A stretch of 59,835 nt of DNA from JARYMI01 sp037444845 (GTDB lineage: Bacteria > Acidobacteriota > Aminicenantia > Aminicenantales > UBA8522), in assembly GCA_037444845.1 (NCBI GenBank), contig JBBILQ010000010.1, forward strand, positions 1-59,835. Reading direction: 5' to 3'. How positions within the stretch are numbered: position 1 is the first letter of the stretch; the number at the start of each line of letters is the position of its first letter. Positions 1 through 7,546 of the stretch are shown here, in pieces. Below the pieces are notes generated by a model. The model saw only the letters and a program-made list of their open reading frames with translations, was not told the DNA's origin and did no database searches. Made by a program: the position numbers and the translations under genes.

Positions 1-61
1 AGTTTTTTCCCACCATTCAGAATACAGATGATAATATGTTTTACCATTACGCGTTGAAAGA

Positions 62-601
62 ATGAAAAGGCAGTGGTGGATCATCCTTTGCTTTCTCCTT
101 TTGCTAACGACTGTATATTTCGGATTCAAATACAAGTCTGCTCAAGAAAATCAACAATTAAAAAGAATTCCAATAAAAGGGATAGAATCAATTAAATACA
201 TACCGGTCAAGGACAGTGAATTAACCCTCATTATTTATTTCTCTCATAGAAGTGGCGAAGAAAATATGAAAGAATCTTTTTATTGGAACAAACTTTTTGA
301 TGAAATTCCATCTAAAGAACTCTTCATTATTGGCATGATTCCAGGAAATGAAGAAATCGGCAATCTAAGGGAAAAATGGAATTTAAAATTCCCGATTGGG
401 TACGATGAATATTTAATCTTAGCCAGAACTTTGCTCATATCATTCACTCCATTCAGAATAGTAATAAATCGTGAAGGTAAGGTCTTTTACATGTCACCAA
501 ATTCCGAATCTTTCGAATCTCATAAAGATTTTTACTTTCAAATGATTGAATTGTTGAAAAAGGCGAAAGAGGCAGAGTATCAAAAGGATTGGGTTGATTA
601 G
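62..601 (+). CDS. Membrane-anchored thioredoxin-fold protein without Cys pair
   Basis: A 179-residue protein of unknown function. Residues 5-23 form one hydrophobic segment, probably an uncleaved membrane anchor, so the rest should face the periplasm. The remainder has the strand/helix rhythm of a thioredoxin or AhpC/TSA fold: a core strand TLIIYFSHRS near residue 55, and FTPFRIVINREGKVFY near 130, which resembles the cis-Pro and beta-hairpin region of redoxins. The usual redox CxxC is absent, so a thiol-redox role is doubtful. Base use is clearly AT-rich compared with its GC-rich neighbours, which suggests horizontal gain. The start has only a weak purine tract (GAAAG) before it. Fold assignment is moderate and function is unknown. 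Confidence 0.6.
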   Translation: MKRQWWIILCFLLLLTTVYFGFKYKSAQENQQLKRIPIKGIESIKYIPVKDSELTLIIYFSHRSGEENMKESFYWNKLFDEIPSKELFIIGMIPGNEEIGNLREKWNLKFPIGYDEYLILARTLLISFTPFRIVINREGKVFYMSPNSESFESHKDFYFQMIELLKKAKEAEYQKDWVD

Positions 602-621
602 GACCTTACCTTCGCTAATAA

Positions 622-800
622 TTAGAACATTTTTTGTATCTTTAGTCTAACACCATAGAGCTGATCAATCGTAGAGTGATCGGGCTTCGGTTTGAGCTCA
701 TAATAGAGGAAGCCGGGCCAGGAAGCTTCGGACAAGCTAAATAGGGCTGGAAATCCGACAGAACACACCCGGTCAGGGAGAATCACAGAACTCCTTGATA
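622..800 (-). pseudogene. Possible C-terminal gene remnant
   Basis: On the minus strand a frame stays open for more than 50 codons up to a TAA at 622-624. It has a protein-like ending (GFLYYELKPKPDHST, then IDQLYGVRLK). No start or recognisable domain is present, and it lies one frame off the alpha-mannosidase remnant immediately upstream. It may be the tail of a decayed gene, either the same one after internal deletion or another. This is a weak call. The remaining DNA of 602-1074 contains nothing else I recognise. Confidence 0.2.
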
Positions 801-995
801 ATCGACCTGAGGCGGCGGGGAACAGCTGGGGAGGACGGCCTCATTGTGGTTGAAAACAAAGCCCTCGAATTCCTCACACAGGATGGCCGCAGTCCTGAAG
901 GTCGAGAGCGCTTCAGCGGCGCCCTCTTCCCAATCCCAGAGCCAGACAGGGTCGAGATGAGCGTTGGCGACAAGATGGATTTTCGGGCGCGGCAT
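783..995 (-). pseudogene. Alpha-mannosidase (GH38) N-terminal remnant
   Basis: The 70 codons read as the N-terminus of a glycoside hydrolase family 38 alpha-mannosidase. The start IHLVANAHLDPVWLWDWEEG carries the family's zinc-binding His and catalytic-region Asp (NAHLDPVW), followed by STFRTAA, LCEEFEGFVF and NHNEA. A full enzyme has roughly 900-1000 residues, and here the frame runs into unrelated sequence after NHNEAVLP. It is therefore a truncated pseudogene, not a functional enzyme. It suggests that the neighbouring sugar genes (ROK kinase, PIG-L deacetylase) once belonged to a larger glycan-degrading locus. Confidence 0.75.
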
Positions 996-1074
996 GCTTG
1001 TTTCTCCTCCGGCTTACCATTATAATCCTTCGTTCAGACTGCCTTCAATCGATTTTCGACTGGAGATTAAAGAG

Positions 1075-1629
1075 ATGAACCTCACGCCAATTCTTGAATC
1101 CCACCTTTTCACTTGGGTGATTTTGCCTGCCTTGATTTTTGCGGCCCGCGTCCTCGACGTGACGCTCGGCACCATCCGGATTGTTTTTATCTCCCGGGGG
1201 AAAAAGTTTCTGGCGCCCGTCTTCGGGTTCTTCGAAGTGCTCATCTGGTTGCTCGCCATCGGCCAGATCATGAAGAACATGACCAATGTCTTCTGCTATA
1301 TGGCTTATGCAGGGGGGTTTGCCACCGGCAATTTTGTCGGGCTTTATCTTGAGGAAAAACTGGCCATGGGCATGTTGGCCTTGCGCCTGATCACGAACAA
1401 GGACGCATCCCAGCTCATCGAGTTCCTGAGGCGGGAAGGGTACGGCGTGACCAGCGTCGATGCCAAGGGAATATCAGGGAAAGTCAACATTCTTTTCATG
1501 ATTATCAAACGGAGCGAGCTGGCTACGGTTATCAGGGTTATCCACGGGTTTCATCCACGGGCGTTTTATTCCGTGGAAGATGTCCGGCATGTCAGCCGGG
1601 GAGTTTTTCCTTCCAAAAACCAGGCATAA
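1075..1629 (+). CDS. UPF0316/DUF2179 membrane protein
   Basis: A 184-residue protein of the UPF0316 type (DUF5698 plus DUF2179, as in Bacillus YebE). The N-terminal half holds about three membrane helices, including the conserved stretch RVLDVTLGTIRIVFISRG near residues 22-40 and an FFEVLIWLLAIGQ helix. The C-terminal ~70 residues form the soluble DUF2179 domain (YGVTSVDAKG, then VNILFMIIKRSEL). I chose the ATG at 1075 because GGAGA sits just upstream and the family begins here; a longer frame from 964 runs through decayed DNA. The biochemical role of the family is unknown. It stands alone on the plus strand, facing the minus-strand receiver-TonB unit. Confidence 0.85.
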   Translation: MNLTPILESHLFTWVILPALIFAARVLDVTLGTIRIVFISRGKKFLAPVFGFFEVLIWLLAIGQIMKNMTNVFCYMAYAGGFATGNFVGLYLEEKLAMGMLALRLITNKDASQLIEFLRREGYGVTSVDAKGISGKVNILFMIIKRSELATVIRVIHGFHPRAFYSVEDVRHVSRGVFPSKNQA

Positions 1630-1710
1630 AAAGGGGAGAGGAGAGTTATTTGGCCGGAAAAAGAAGGACTCTCGGTCTCGTCTGCCGCATGTGAACCCGG
1701 GGCGGAGGTC

Positions 1711-1965
1711 TCACATCTTGCTCGAGGCGGCAGCAGCGACGTTAGAGCCTTCTTCTTCATCTTCCAGCTCGCTTTCGACGCCCAGCAATTTTGCTGTTCC
1801 TTCGTAAATCATCCGGTAAGACTTCTTGGATTCCTGGAGCTCGGCGAGTTTTTCTCTGACTTTCTGGAGCTCCTTCTCAATCAGGGCGTCAACGCCCTCG
1901 AGCTGTCTTTTCGCTTCCTGCATGGTCTTTTTGTAGAGTTCCTCTTGCTCCTTGCTTAGGGCCAT
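1711..1965 (-). CDS. Small coiled-coil protein
   Basis: An 84-residue, highly charged, almost wholly helical protein. A heptad-like coiled coil spans about residues 5-50, followed by an acidic tail and an Ala/Ser-rich end. There is no signal peptide or membrane segment. It starts 4 nt after the stop of the upstream receiver-TonB gene on the same strand, so the two are almost certainly co-transcribed and probably translationally coupled. A structural or adaptor partner of that protein is possible but is only inferred from position. No family recognised. Confidence 0.6.
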   Translation of the reverse strand: MALSKEQEELYKKTMQEAKRQLEGVDALIEKELQKVREKLAELQESKKSYRMIYEGTAKLLGVESELEDEEEGSNVAAAASSKM

Positions 1966-1969
1966 TCTC

Positions 1970-3730
1970 TCACTCCTTTGACGGGGATTGATTTAGCTTG
2001 AAAACAATTTCGATCGGCTTCCAGACTTTGACGCTAACGCCGTCTTTCTTGGCCGGCCTGAACAGCCATTGCTTGATGGCCGATTCAGCCGCCCGCTCGA
2101 ACCCGTAGTTGCCCGAGGCGACTTTAAGGATCTCGGTCCTGATCACTTCGCCCGTTTCAGAAATCAGGGCGTTGACGATCACGTTTCCTTCCATGCCCAT
2201 GTTCAGGGCGACTGGAGGATATTTGGGCGCGACCCGTTTCACCAGAACGGGCGGGACCTGGACTTCTTCAAGCGGAACGAGCGCGCCAGGCTCGACAGGT
2301 TTCGGAGCCGGCTTCTGAGGCTGAGAATCTTCCGGAGCCGCCTCCGGCTGAGGGTGAGTCTCTTCGCTCTTTGTCGGCGGGGACTCGGCTGTGGCTTCGA
2401 CGTCAACATGAAGCTGGGCGGGCAGGATTTCAGCCGGAAGGACCGGTCTGATGAAATCAACATTCTCTCGCGTCTCCTCTTCAACCGGTTTGGCAGGCGC
2501 TTTTTTGAGCGCTGGCTTGGGCCCCGCTTCCGGCTTGGTCTCAGCGACAGGGGTTTCCTGCTGGCGAACGGAAAATTCAGCCGGCAACGACGGCGTGAGC
2601 GCGGAGGCCATTTGAGTCTCAGGCTGGGCCGCTTTTTTCGATTTGAGGACGATAAACGTCACGCTGCTGGCGATGACGATGACGGCGGCCAGCGCGCCGA
2701 CAGCGACCAGAGTCACCTTGTTTTTTCTCGGCTCGGCGTATTCATCGAACAGGGCTTTCTTGCTCTCAGCCGGTGGCTCTTTTTCGACGGAGGGCTCTTT
2801 ATCGCCATCGCGCGGACTTTTATCCAGGTCGAAAGGGATTTTTTCGATTTCGATGAGCGTCTCATCGATGCCGAAAGGAACTGTCTCGGTGTCAAAAACT
2901 GTCGACGATTTCAACGGTATGTTGTTAACTGAGCTCATTTCGGCAGGGATGCTTTTCCTGATCTCCCGGGCGACGGGGACTATTGGCTCGTCTTTCCAGG
3001 GGTCGGGCTTGGGCGCCGGAGCCGGCGCCGGGGCAATCCTGGGCTGCGGCTTCGGCTCGGCCGGCTTTTTCTTTGTTTCCTCCAGCCCGAGCCCGCCGAT
3101 GGCCCCTTTGAGCATGGCTTCGATCTCTGAGTCGACATTTTGCCTTGGCTCTTCGCTTTCTTTTATCACCTTTTTCCGCGTCGGGCTGACAAGGCCAGAG
3201 ACGGCTTGCTGGAGTTCTTTTTCGATGTCGTCGAACCCCTGGCTCATTTTTGTCTCTCTCGGTGTCATTCTCTGGGCCAGGACCTCGCGGGGCGCGGGAG
3301 TCGGTGCAAGATTTGAACGCCGCTCGTCGACAACCGGTTTGGCCGGAGCGCTTTTTGCTTCGATGAGAAGCTCGAGCATCTTTGACCTGAGCTCGTCCTT
3401 ATTCCAGGGCTTGGTGAAGAAGGCCGAAGCTCCATAAACCTGGAGAGCCTCGAGCCGGCAGGACGGCTCCCGGTAAATTCCTGTGACCACGATGATGGGG
3501 GTTTTTTTAACCGGGTCCTGGCTTATCTTCTTGCACAGCTCAAACCCATGGAGTTTCGGCAGCATGGGTTCAAGGATGACCAGGTCGAAATCGCCGGTTT
3601 TGAACTTCTCATAGCCGGAGAGTCCGTCTGTCGCCGTGACAGCCCTGAACCCCTCTTCGTTGACGATGCTGGAAAGCGAAATGAGGGATTCCTCGTCAAA
3701 GTCGACTATCAGTATCTTTTTGTCTCGCAT
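1970..3730 (-). CDS. Response-regulator receiver fused to TonB C-terminal domain
   Basis: A 586-residue fusion. Residues 1-125 form a CheY-like receiver with acidic residues D10 and D12, the conserved T83 and K107 (FTKPW). The usual phospho-acceptor Asp, expected in the DLVILxPMLP motif, is replaced by E54. A long Pro/Ala/Glu-rich linker (125-335) follows, then one membrane helix (about 339-363). A second proline-rich stretch leads to a TonB C-terminal domain (about 492-586: VLVKRVAPKYPP, then GNVIVNALI and AIKQWLFRPA). The topology therefore puts the receiver in the cytoplasm and the TonB domain in the periplasm. TonB domains contact outer-membrane transporters; a signalling domain on the cytoplasmic side is unusual. 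The Glu could mimic permanent phosphorylation, but this is inference. The small coiled-coil gene follows at once. Confidence 0.85.
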   Translation of the reverse strand: MRDKKILIVDFDEESLISLSSIVNEEGFRAVTATDGLSGYEKFKTGDFDLVILEPMLPKLHGFELCKKISQDPVKKTPIIVVTGIYREPSCRLEALQVYGASAFFTKPWNKDELRSKMLELLIEAKSAPAKPVVDERRSNLAPTPAPREVLAQRMTPRETKMSQGFDDIEKELQQAVSGLVSPTRKKVIKESEEPRQNVDSEIEAMLKGAIGGLGLEETKKKPAEPKPQPRIAPAPAPAPKPDPWKDEPIVPVAREIRKSIPAEMSSVNNIPLKSSTVFDTETVPFGIDETLIEIEKIPFDLDKSPRDGDKEPSVEKEPPAESKKALFDEYAEPRKNKVTLVAVGALAAVIVIASSVTFIVLKSKKAAQPETQMASALTPSLPAEFSVRQQETPVAETKPEAGPKPALKKAPAKPVEEETRENVDFIRPVLPAEILPAQLHVDVEATAESPPTKSEETHPQPEAAPEDSQPQKPAPKPVEPGALVPLEEVQVPPVLVKRVAPKYPPVALNMGMEGNVIVNALISETGEVIRTEILKVASGNYGFERAAESAIKQWLFRPAKKDGVSVKVWKPIEIVFKLNQSPSKE

Positions 3731-3828
3731 CGGTTTCTTAAGGTCTCAGCTTTTCTTCCTTCAGGCTGAACATGACATAAAGCAGATGCTGCAGCCGCTG
3801 TTCATTGTATTTCATTAGGGAAACAGGG

Positions 3829-3852
3829 GGTCAATCACCTTTTGGGGTGATT
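3829..3852 (-). promoter_or_regulatory. Palindrome over the receiver-TonB promoter
   Basis: An inverted repeat AATCACC-N6-GGTGATT lies at 3833-3852 in the divergent region. It overlaps a possible minus-strand -35 (TTGACC, read from 3834 to 3829) that is followed 19 nt later by TACAAT. It could be an operator for the receiver-TonB unit, or a small hairpin with no role. The promoter spacing is long, so the call is weak. Confidence 0.3.
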
Positions 3853-3878
3853 TTGGGGATGAATTTCCTTCCCCTTTC

Positions 3879-3907
3879 TTGACAATCCGCTCTGGCGCGC
3901 CTATGTT
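3879..3907 (+). promoter_or_regulatory. Sigma-70 promoter of the UroD-like gene
   Basis: TTGACA at 3879-3884, a 17-nt spacer and TATGTT at 3902-3907. The -10 ends only 9 nt before the ATG at 3917, so the transcript would have almost no leader and no room for a Shine-Dalgarno site. Confidence 0.7.
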
Positions 3908-3916
3908 CAAAGAAGC

Positions 3917-5050
3917 ATGACCTCAAAGGAGAGAGTGCGCCGGGCCATGGACGGGGAAATGCCCGATCGCGTCCCCCTGATGTGCCAGATGAGCATCGGG
4001 CACATGCTCCTCCAGACCCGGCTTGAGCTAGCGGCCCTATGGAACTCAGCCGAGGTTTTAGCCGAGGGGCTGCTCCAGCTTCGCCAGAGGTATGGTTTTG
4101 ACGGCATCCTTGTCAGCCTTCACGGCCATTCGCCCGACTGGGAGAACGGCGTCAGCCGCGTCGAAAAAGACCTGGACAAGCAGGTCATCCACTGGAAAAA
4201 CGGCGACCGGACGGTTTTCCCTTGCGACGACCTGCCCATCCACTATCCGGCCAAGCGCCGCAGTCTGCCTGTCCTTTCCGAGATCGACCCGGGTTCGATC
4301 CCCGATGAAATACCGTTTATTCCTGTCTCCCAGAATCTCGAATTTCCCATCGATCCCGGCCACAGGTTCGATATCTTCGATATCGTGATGAAAAAGGCCG
4401 GAGGCGAGTTTTCCGTTCATGCAGAGGTCACCTCGCCGTTTGATTATTTCCTCAACCTTCTTGGGTTCAGAGAGGCGCTTATCGGACTCATCGAGAACCC
4501 GGCAAAAGCGAAGGAAATACTCAACCGTTACGCCGAGGCGGTTACTCGGCTCGCTGTTGGCATCGCCGGTCAGGGCGTGGACGCCATCAAAGTCTCGTCT
4601 CCGTATGCGGGAGCAGGTTTCATCTCTCCTCTTTTCTATCAGGAGTTCGTCGCTCCGTTTGAAGGCCGGATCGCCGGCGCCGTGCGCCGCCGAGGCCTGC
4701 CCGTCTACATTCACACGTGCGGCGCTGTCAACGACCGGCTGGAGCTGATGGCCGACGCAGGGTTTTCCGGGATCGAATGCCTCGACCCGCCGCCGCTCGG
4801 CAATGTCGACCTCGGGGAGGCCAAAGAGCGCGTCGGGGAGCGCGTCTTTATCAAAGGCAACATCGACCCGGTCAACGTCCTCCTCTTGGCGAGCCGGGAG
4901 TCGGTCCGCGAGGACGCGCGCCGCCGGCTTGAGGTTGGGAAGCCGGGCGGCCGGTTCATTCTGAGCACGGCCTGCTCCATCGCCCCTCGCACGCCGAGGG
5001 AGAATGTCGAGGTGTTGAGCGAGGTCATCGAGCGGGAAGGGTCCTATTAA
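3917..5050 (+). CDS. Uroporphyrinogen decarboxylase-family protein
   Basis: A 377-residue TIM-barrel protein of the URO-D superfamily (PF01208). The start TSKERVRRAMDGEMPDRVPL matches the typical family N-terminus and fixes the start codon. Later family features are HAEVTSPFDYF near residue 170, SPYAGAGFISPLFYQEFVAP near 230, YIHTCGAV near 265, and FIKGNIDPVNVLL near 315. Such stand-alone members are usually not haem enzymes but relate to corrinoid methyltransferases (MtaA/CmuA type) or to uncharacterised sugar-locus proteins. No haem gene is nearby. The neighbours are radical SAM, ROK and PIG-L proteins, so a catabolic role is more likely than haem synthesis. The substrate is unknown. Confidence 0.85.
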   Translation: MTSKERVRRAMDGEMPDRVPLMCQMSIGHMLLQTRLELAALWNSAEVLAEGLLQLRQRYGFDGILVSLHGHSPDWENGVSRVEKDLDKQVIHWKNGDRTVFPCDDLPIHYPAKRRSLPVLSEIDPGSIPDEIPFIPVSQNLEFPIDPGHRFDIFDIVMKKAGGEFSVHAEVTSPFDYFLNLLGFREALIGLIENPAKAKEILNRYAEAVTRLAVGIAGQGVDAIKVSSPYAGAGFISPLFYQEFVAPFEGRIAGAVRRRGLPVYIHTCGAVNDRLELMADAGFSGIECLDPPPLGNVDLGEAKERVGERVFIKGNIDPVNVLLLASRESVREDARRRLEVGKPGGRFILSTACSIAPRTPRENVEVLSEVIEREGSY

Positions 5051-5129
5051 CGGCCATGGAAGTATCTTGAAACATGCGATCTTTATGAGAATCACATAAA
5101 CGGAGATGCTGACGTCGCCGATTGCTGCG

Positions 5130-5157
5130 TTTGTCCGGGCCGGAATTATGATAAAAT
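5130..5157 (+). promoter_or_regulatory. Possible promoter of the radical SAM-ROK unit
   Basis: TTTGTC at 5130-5135, a 16-nt spacer and TAAAAT at 5152-5157, about 19 nt before the ATG at 5176; GAGGG between them can serve as ribosome-binding site. The -35 is imperfect. Confidence 0.4.
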
Positions 5158-5175
5158 GGCCGTGAGGGCGAATCC

Positions 5176-5931
5176 ATGGTCCGCGTGACTGAGGTCGAGG
5201 CGAAAAGCATCCTCAACAAATCAAAGATATTCGACTACTGTGTGAACGCATACACCGGCTGCCAGGTGAACTGCCGCTACTGCTACGCCCGGCTTTTCAT
5301 GAGGCGCTACTCCGGCCATACCGAGCCCTGGGGCGCCTTTGTTGACGTTAAGGTCAACGCCCCTGAGCTTCTCCGGAAGCAGCTCGTCAAAGCAAAGAGG
5401 GGGACAGTCTGGGTATCTTCTGTCTGTGACCCTTACCAGCCTCTCGAAGCCTCTTTCAACCTGACACGGCAGTGCCTGGCCGAGCTCGCTGCCAGCAAGT
5501 TTCCGGTGAACATCCAGACCAAGTCGACTCTCGTCCTCCGTGACCTCGACGTTATTGAAGAATTCGACGATGTCGAGGTCGGGATGACCATCACGACCGA
5601 CGATGAGCGGCTGGCCAGAATCTTCGAGCCGGGCGCTCCTTCGGTCGCGGCGAGGATCAAAGCTCTCGGTGTGATCCGTTCGCGCGGCATCAAGACGTTT
5701 GCCTTCATCGGGCCGCTCCTTCCTGGCAATCCTTCAGAGCTCATCCCGGCGCTCGAAGGGAAAGCCGACAGGATTCTCATCGACCGGATGAATTACCTGC
5801 CGACCATCGCGGGCTTTTACCGCCGTCTGGGGATCGATGCGGCGATGACGGAGCGGTTTTTCCGTGAACAGGCCCAGAGTCTGGCGCACCGGGCCGCCGA
5901 GCGCGGCTTAGCCTGCGAAATCCTTTTTTAG
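5176..5931 (+). CDS. SPL-family radical SAM protein
   Basis: A 251-residue radical SAM enzyme of the spore-photoproduct-lyase-like family (Rv2578c type). The cluster-binding CX3CX2C is C29, C33 and C36 (GCQVNCRYCYARL). SVCDPYQPLE near residue 80 and IQTKSTLVLRDLDV near 115 are also typical of this family. The reaction of these non-spore members is unknown; photoproduct repair has been shown only for spore-former enzymes. The downstream ROK gene starts 8 nt after this stop, so both are in one transcript. Coupling of an SPL-like enzyme to a sugar-kinase-like protein is unexplained. Confidence 0.85.
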   Translation: MVRVTEVEAKSILNKSKIFDYCVNAYTGCQVNCRYCYARLFMRRYSGHTEPWGAFVDVKVNAPELLRKQLVKAKRGTVWVSSVCDPYQPLEASFNLTRQCLAELAASKFPVNIQTKSTLVLRDLDVIEEFDDVEVGMTITTDDERLARIFEPGAPSVAARIKALGVIRSRGIKTFAFIGPLLPGNPSELIPALEGKADRILIDRMNYLPTIAGFYRRLGIDAAMTERFFREQAQSLAHRAAERGLACEILF

Positions 5932-5939
5932 GAAGACCT

Positions 5940-7379
5940 ATGAGAATCGACCTGGACGACTTGGCCAGTCCGAAAATAATACCGCCCCTCCATCCCGAAT
6001 TCCGCCCGGCTGTCCTCTGGAACAAGGCCTTTCGAGAGGTTGTGGAGGGTAGCGGAGGAGAACCTCTGGTCATCGGCCTGGAGAGAGCAGACGGCTCGGT
6101 CTCCCGCCACAATACCCGAGTATTCCCATCGTACCTATCGGAAAATGGGAAATTAGACGCGGCTTTTCGCTACGCCGAGCGCCTTGTCAAGTGTCTGCTC
6201 TGGATGCGCGGAGGCTGCAGGGTTATCGTCGGCGGCCCGGCTGAGATCGGCCGGGCGATCCAGAAAATCTATTCCCGGCGAGGGCCACGGGCTTTTGATG
6301 CCGGCTTGATGACCACAGCCTACGGCAAGACGTTCGTTGTCGAGGTCGCATCAGCCGATTCTGTGCCTCCGGCGTTCGAGAAGACGAGGCCGCTGGGCCG
6401 GCATCTCGACGGCTGCCGTATCGGGTTCGACCTTGGAGCAAGCGACCGCAAAACCTGCGCCGTTATCGAGGGCGAGACGGTCTTCAGCGAAGAAATTCCC
6501 TGGGATCCCCGCAACAAGAGCGATCCAGCCTACCATTATCATCAGATCATGTCTGGCCTCCACCAGGCGGCATCGCACCTGCCGCGCGTGGACGCCATCG
6601 GCGGCAGCGCGGCCGGCATCTACATCGACAGCCAGGCCATGGTCGCTTCGCTTTTCCGCGGCGTCCCTCCCGACCTCTTCAGGAAGAAAATCAAGAAGAT
6701 GTTCCTGAGGATTCGGAAGGAGTGGCGGGTGCCGCTTGAAGTGGTCAACGACGGCGAGGTCACGGCCCTGGCCGGGTCAATGTCGCTCAACGCCAACCGA
6801 GTCCTGGGCATCGCCTTGGGGTCAAGCCAGGCGGGAGGGTATGTCAGCGAGGAAGGTCATATCACCGGATGGTTGAATGAGCTGGCCTTCGCGCCCGTCG
6901 ATTATGATCTTGAAGCTCCAGTCGATGAGTGGTCTGGAGACGCCGGCTGCGGGGTCCAGTATTTCTCCCAACAGGCTGTTTTCAGGTTGGCCCGCGCTGC
7001 CGGGATCGAACTCGAAGAAAACCTCTCGCCTGTTGAGAGGCTCGAGGCTGTCCAGGAGCTCCTGGCCAGAGGCGATCGGAGGGCTCATCAGGTGTTTGAG
7101 ACAATCGGAGTCTATTTAGGCTACGGCCTTGCCCACTACGCAGATTTCTACGACATCGACCACGTCCTTATCCTCGGGCGCGTGACATCGGGGGAAGCCG
7201 GGCCGATCCTGGTTGATAAGGCCACCGACGTCCTCCGGACTGAGTTTCCCGGGCTGGCTGGGAAGCTAACGCTCCATCTCCCGGAGGAGGAGAGCCGACG
7301 CGTCGGCCAGGCCATGGCTGCGGCCAGTCTGCCTGTTATTCCGGCGGCTGAGAAAATCGGGACTTCGAGGCCGGGATAA
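5940..7379 (+). CDS. ROK-family protein with extra N-terminal domain
   Basis: A 479-residue protein. The ROK (repressor/ORF/kinase) ATPase core starts near residue 158 with the phosphate-binding strand IGFDLGASDRKTCAVIEGE. It continues through VDAIGGSAAGIYI, PLEVVNDGEVTALAGS (the N-D pair at the catalytic Asp position), GIALGSSQAGGYV and GVYLGYGLAHYADFYDIDHVLILGRV. ROK kinases phosphorylate glucose, GlcNAc or similar sugars. The typical zinc CxCGxxGC motif is missing. Residues 1-157 form an additional domain I do not recognise. No helix-turn-helix is evident, so a kinase is more likely than a repressor. AGGAAG precedes the start. The protein is longer than usual ROK kinases (about 300 residues). 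Confidence 0.8.
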   Translation: MRIDLDDLASPKIIPPLHPEFRPAVLWNKAFREVVEGSGGEPLVIGLERADGSVSRHNTRVFPSYLSENGKLDAAFRYAERLVKCLLWMRGGCRVIVGGPAEIGRAIQKIYSRRGPRAFDAGLMTTAYGKTFVVEVASADSVPPAFEKTRPLGRHLDGCRIGFDLGASDRKTCAVIEGETVFSEEIPWDPRNKSDPAYHYHQIMSGLHQAASHLPRVDAIGGSAAGIYIDSQAMVASLFRGVPPDLFRKKIKKMFLRIRKEWRVPLEVVNDGEVTALAGSMSLNANRVLGIALGSSQAGGYVSEEGHITGWLNELAFAPVDYDLEAPVDEWSGDAGCGVQYFSQQAVFRLARAAGIELEENLSPVERLEAVQELLARGDRRAHQVFETIGVYLGYGLAHYADFYDIDHVLILGRVTSGEAGPILVDKATDVLRTEFPGLAGKLTLHLPEEESRRVGQAMAAASLPVIPAAEKIGTSRPG

Positions 7380-7421
7380 AGCAAATGACAATTTGTTTCG
7401 ACTCGCGATGACAGCCTTGCC

Positions 7422-7523
7422 ATGAAAAACGCAATTATTCGTGATATGCCCCTCTCCCATCCCTGCCCCCTTGAGGGGGGAGGGAAAGGACGGGGGAGAT
7501 GGAACGAAATTTTTTGCGTTCAT
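7422..7523. repeat. Short palindromic element with imperfect inverted ends
   Basis: This stretch between the ROK and PIG-L genes is bounded by imperfect inverted ends: ATGAAAAACGCAATTATT on the left, and on the right the complement of ATGAACGCAAAAAATT. Its core is a C-rich then G-rich palindrome (CCCCTCTCCC, then GGGGGGAGGGAAAGGACGGGG). The core resembles the MITE-like elements at 53746 and 59350, but the ends differ. It is probably non-coding mobile or REP-type DNA. Confidence 0.5.
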
Positions 7524-7546
7524 AATAAAGTGAAAGAGAGATCAAG

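Noticed and set aside
2069..2932. 287-codon plus-strand frame inside the receiver-TonB gene
   Set aside because: Arg-rich antisense shadow of a clearly coding GC-rich gene; no domain, no ribosome-binding site.
4058..5095. 345-codon minus-strand frame over the UroD-like gene
   Set aside because: Antisense frame following the third-position GC of the real gene; the UroD protein on the other strand has clear family motifs.
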